Source: Breviolum minutum Mf 1.05b.01 (taxonomy: Eukaryota > Sar > Dinophyceae > Suessiales > Symbiodiniaceae). Taken from it: a stretch of 64,000 nucleotides of DNA. The translations under genes were made by a program, and so were the position numbers. The stretch is taken from positions 1-64,000 of the forward strand of contig DF241177.1 in NCBI GenBank assembly GCA_000507305.1, written 5' to 3'. Of the stretch, positions 60,400 through 64,000 are shown one piece after another; the stretch's first letter is position 1, and the number at the start of each line of letters is the position of its first letter. The notes under the pieces were generated by a model. The model made no database searches. It saw nothing but the letters and a program-made list of their open reading frames with translations, and had not been told where the DNA came from.

Positions 60400-62780
60400 T
60401 GACGGTGGAACTTCCGCCTTTGCCTCGGTATACGGTATAGTATTATAGTTTCCAGTATGGGTTCAATTTACCCATCACGACAAGTGCCAGTTGGCGTCAT
60501 TTGACTTTATGAACGCGGGCGGCTAGGAGTATGTGTCATCGAGCAATGGTGACTTTCATCTCTTGGGTTTGCTTCTGGTGAGGGGCCCTGCTTCACTGAT
60601 TTGGTAACCTTCGGTGTGACGCATCATTTCGAGCAAATTGAGATTTCTCTCCGGTGTGCAATCAAGCCAACTCACCTGACCATGGCATGGGACACGAAAA
60701 TTCAGGAGACCTTCCAAATCATGGAGATTTCCAAAAAAGAAACCCAAAATACCCAAAACCATCTATTGTTGTTGGTATCTTTGATTCATGGCCACCCAAA
60801 AACCAGGTTATTTACCATAAAAAACCTCAAAAAATGTAGGTTTTGGAAGGCCCATGGTGGACAATATCTACCAGATCTCCCCGCGATCAAGGCTTGGAGC
60901 TTTGTCATTGCCGGCTGAAGCCGCGCCTGTGTGGTGAGTGGTGATGAGTGGTGCCTCTCCTGTTACAAAACAAGTGGGCTCTCAAAAGAGATCCTGGCAT
61001 TCAAAATCAATGTTTCTTTCTTGAAATCTCTTGTGTTTTTTTTGTTTTTGTTACGTTTTTACTCTTTCGTTCTTTCAAAAGGTTTTTAGAACATGCTGTT
61101 AAGTTTTCCACTTCCCGAGCGACTCTCCGGTGGCTCAGCATCAGCACTCAACGATGGGAGTGTTGGGTTGTTGGGTTGGTGAAACCATCCAACACTGAGC
61201 CTTTGTGTGGAGAAGTTTGGGTAGTCTCTCTTGGGTTCAGCCGATCCTTTGTACTTTGCTTCAAGTGGGACCCCACTTGGGACCGGATGACATGCGTCAG
61301 AGTTTACTTCAAAGTTGAATCCTCCTTTTGTTGAAAGACCGCAGGAATGCAGATTTGTGACTCTATAGTTATTGTAGTTTCTTATTCGATAAGAAACAAC
61401 TTCAGGTTTGCTTTAGCTGTTTTGAAAAGGAAGATCTTCACCGCTGCAGCCTCTGTTCAGGGCGGTTTATCCTGCTCAATCAAAATCCTTGCAAGTTGCG
61501 TGATAACATGTCAAAAAGATTCAAAAAGCCTGTTTGAAAAGTTTCAACCCAACCTTTGACTGGCAAATCTCATGCTGGATGGGACCCCTGTGCAGGTTGC
61601 AGCCAAGCAGATAGGCACAAAGACCTAGTTTCACATGTGGCTTTCAAATTGCCTCCACGAACCATTGCATCGTTGCATAGCAACTTGTAAATAAGAAAAA
61701 GGTGTCGCAGAGCCTGGTGAATCATGGTGAATCTCAGCAGAAAGCCCTGCGACAAGTGACAAGGCGTTTGATCCTGTCAAGGTCGACATTTGGAAAAATA
61801 CAAGGGGGGGTCGTTAGCAGTCTTCAGGAGCAAATCTGCTGAAGTACTGGGGATGGAACGACTAATGACTAAGTCATGTCATCCTTTGAGCCCATTGGCT
61901 TATCAGCTTCAGTAGCAGGACAGCCTAAGGTCAGATTAAACTGCAAGCATTTTGAAAATGGCTCTTTCTTCTTCAGCAAAGGTACAAGATTAATGAATCC
62001 CTCAATTTCACATTTGTAAACCACAAATTGAGGATGTAATTGGCTTGCCACCAATATACTGGGTAATGATGGAACATGACAGGCATTTCGGTGTAGTCTC
62101 TTATGGCCATCTTGGTGGACATCAAGTGAAGATGCACTGAGTACCCGCGCCATGGAAGGCGTCCTTTTCAAGGTGGTAGGTGATAGAAGTCTTCAGGAAA
62201 GCTCACACAACCTTTAATCCTTTAATAGATACTCCAATTATACAAACCTTCTCCATTGATTTTGTGTGTATAGTTACCCAAAACGCTTCAAGACCCCATT
62301 GTTTGGTCAGCTGACTGCTTTTTGAGCTACGGTATTGGGAAGGTTCAAACCTGCCATGCAGGTTTTGGTGCAAGCAAACTACCTGGCTTCGGTGTCCACC
62401 TTGGATATTGATGGATGATAGACATACTTATGGCCCTATGGCATATATGGTTATGGATTACCCGACCTCATTCAAATTCACAATTTCAAGAAGAGAGGGA
62501 ACCTTCAAGTGAAACGGTGATTTTTCTTGTAATCCTTGAAGTGGATTGTTTTTTGGTCAGCAATGATAGTTTCTGCAAATTTACAGCTCTTCAACTCACA
62601 GGAACCTGGCCATCAGAATCCTCGGAGCCCGAGAAATCCCAGAGCAGCCTGCAGCCGAGACTCGTGACCAGGTGCCGGGGTGGAACCTGAACCTTAAGCT
62701 ATATACTGAAAACAGGGAAAATCATGAGGAAAATATAGATACCAAATACCAAACCTCCAATTTTTGGAGATTTCATCTTA
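60400..62780. other. No confident gene
   Basis: No long frame, family motif or notable repeat on either strand. Confidence 0.4.
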
Positions 62781-62781
62781 G

Positions 62782-62878
62782 TGTTTGCGGTGTGTTTTGT
62801 GTGGATGAAACACCTGGAAGGCAGTTGAAGGCCATTGCCGCAGCGGACCGGATCTTATCACAGCGGGTCTATGAAGAG
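62782..62878 (+). CDS. Candidate exon, unknown protein
   Basis: Between acceptor CATCTTAG and donor GAG|GTGGGA the frame encodes DETPGRQLKAIAAADRILSQ followed by RVYEE, an alpha-helical, coding-like sequence. Family not recognised. Confidence 0.38.
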
Positions 62879-63145
62879 GTGGGACACCCGGTGTCGGCTG
62901 ATGTTGGTGGATACATAAGATGGGAAACATAGGTTCGTTTCGTCTTGATACAGGGAGTCGGCGGTCTGTTTCGCCTGAATGTAGGGAGTCGGAATCTGAC
63001 TCTGTGTGTCTGACTCAATGAATTTCCCACTCAACTGAATTGTTACTTGTCCATTTTGCCATAGTATCAAGAATCTTTGCCCTGATTTGTGTCAATATTT
63101 CACAACCTTTGGGTCTTCAAAATTTGGGCCCTGAACCAATTCCAG

Positions 63146-63285
63146 ATGATTTTGCCGCGATTTTGCTGGATCTCGGGTGTCCTTCGTGTCGGGTTTCCAA
63201 GGCCGGAAAACTTGAGGCCAAAGTTGCCCGAGAGAAACAGGTTCCGTGGCTTGCAAGGAATGGATTGAGTGAGGTCAACAGATAA
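63146..63285 (+). CDS. Candidate terminal exon, unknown protein
   Basis: After acceptor ATTCCAG the frame encodes DDFAAILLDLGCPSCRVSKA and continues, Lys-rich, to a stop at 63283-63285. It may belong with the exon at 62782, though no junction could be confirmed. Confidence 0.3.
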
Positions 63286-64000
63286 AGCTTTACTTTACGG
63301 AAATATGATCCATTGGATATGATACGAATATGCAACATACTCTATAAATCTATGATATGTGTATTTTATATGGATGAACAGAAAGAGTCACATCAGATGA
63401 GGTCGCCCTATATGGAGCTTTATCAGTGGAATCCGCCCAACCTTATCTCAAGATTTTCCAGGTTAGGGAAATATTCCAATGAATTACCTCACTTTGCGAT
63501 GCACAGACATACTATATTGAGAAGACAAGTCCACATGTATGCACATAGTCTCCAGATATATGTATTATATATATATACATTTATATACACAGTGCACAAA
63601 TACCCATGCAAAGATGTCCAAGGACTTGAACGTGGCCAAGCAGCAGGACCGGGCTTGTTGTTTTGGATTTGTTGGACAACTACCTTCAACAATGTGGAAT
63701 GATCAATCATAGGAGAGCACCTGACATTGACATGTTTGCCTGCATATTGGATTGGACGCATTTGTCCGCTTTTGCTTGATTTCGACAAAAGCCAATCTAG
63801 TACTGCTCTCGAGCTCACGTGAGTTCCTGGGTTCTCATGGTAGTGACCGGTCCAGGTGGACGAGGCACAAGAAGTGCAGGCGGATGTTCGTTTGCCACTC
63901 TGGTCAGATCCATCAAAAAAAGGTCTTGTGTCTTGTGACTGTCGAAACATTTGGTTAACGGATGCTCATACTATTCTGTGGATTTCCGTCAGTTCATTTG

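Noticed and set aside
1..64000. tRNA, rRNA or other structured RNA genes
   Set aside because: No recognisable rRNA stretch or tRNA box pattern was seen by eye; a covariance-model search was not possible, so small RNAs cannot be excluded.

Overview
The window looks like nuclear DNA of a dinoflagellate, probably a member of the Symbiodiniaceae. The pointers are short GT-AG introns whose flanking reading phases match, lysine/glycine-rich and KPAA/KRPA-type low-complexity proteins, a ubiquitin-like plus ankyrin protein of the kind abundant in these algae, Thr/Ser-rich exons, and a possible spliced-leader relic. This assignment comes from pattern recognition only; no database was searched. The sequence has one single-N ambiguity (25077) and one 296-base gap (49382-49677).

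Region 1 (1 to about 12.2 kb) is one long pyrimidine-rich coding strand: the remains of a large mobile element that runs off the left edge. It reads left to right through all three frames with frameshifts and stops. In order it carries an RNase HI domain with all four catalytic acids, a possible polymerase palm region, a proline-rich unknown segment, a superfamily-1 (Upf1-like) helicase and a further unknown region. Its 3' end has a degenerate 71-83 bp tandem repeat. A perfect 32-bp inverted repeat (12041-12072 / 12629-12660) then encloses an antisense KG-rich reading frame. A diverged fragment of the same family lies on the minus strand at about 26.3-26.6 kb.

Region 2 (about 12.66-25.13 kb) is an island bounded by two copies of a 30-nt motif (12628-12657 and 25126-25155, 28/30 identical). 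It holds four plus-strand genes: three intron-containing genes for low-complexity, lysine-rich proteins of unknown function, and a frameshifted DDE-transposase-like gene. Scattered through its introns and spacers, never its exons, are 27 copies of a 17-nt GC-rich hairpin (7-bp arms, 3-nt loop) whose arms co-vary. I saw none elsewhere in the window. This island is the best candidate here for an undescribed system.

Region 3 (about 25.2-64 kb) is host-type DNA: long non-coding stretches, several simple-repeat blocks, and plus-strand genes broken into small exons. Recognised genes are an OSCA/CSC1/TMEM63-like channel (about 35.0-43.2 kb, possibly starting near 33.4 kb), a short Ala/Lys-rich protein end (46.3-46.6 kb), a calponin-homology protein (47.35-48.2 kb), a ubiquitin-like/ankyrin protein interrupted by the gap (48.5-50.0 kb), and a Thr/Ser-rich exon pair (55.0-55.5 kb). 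A few further exons are supported only by coding character and splice signals.
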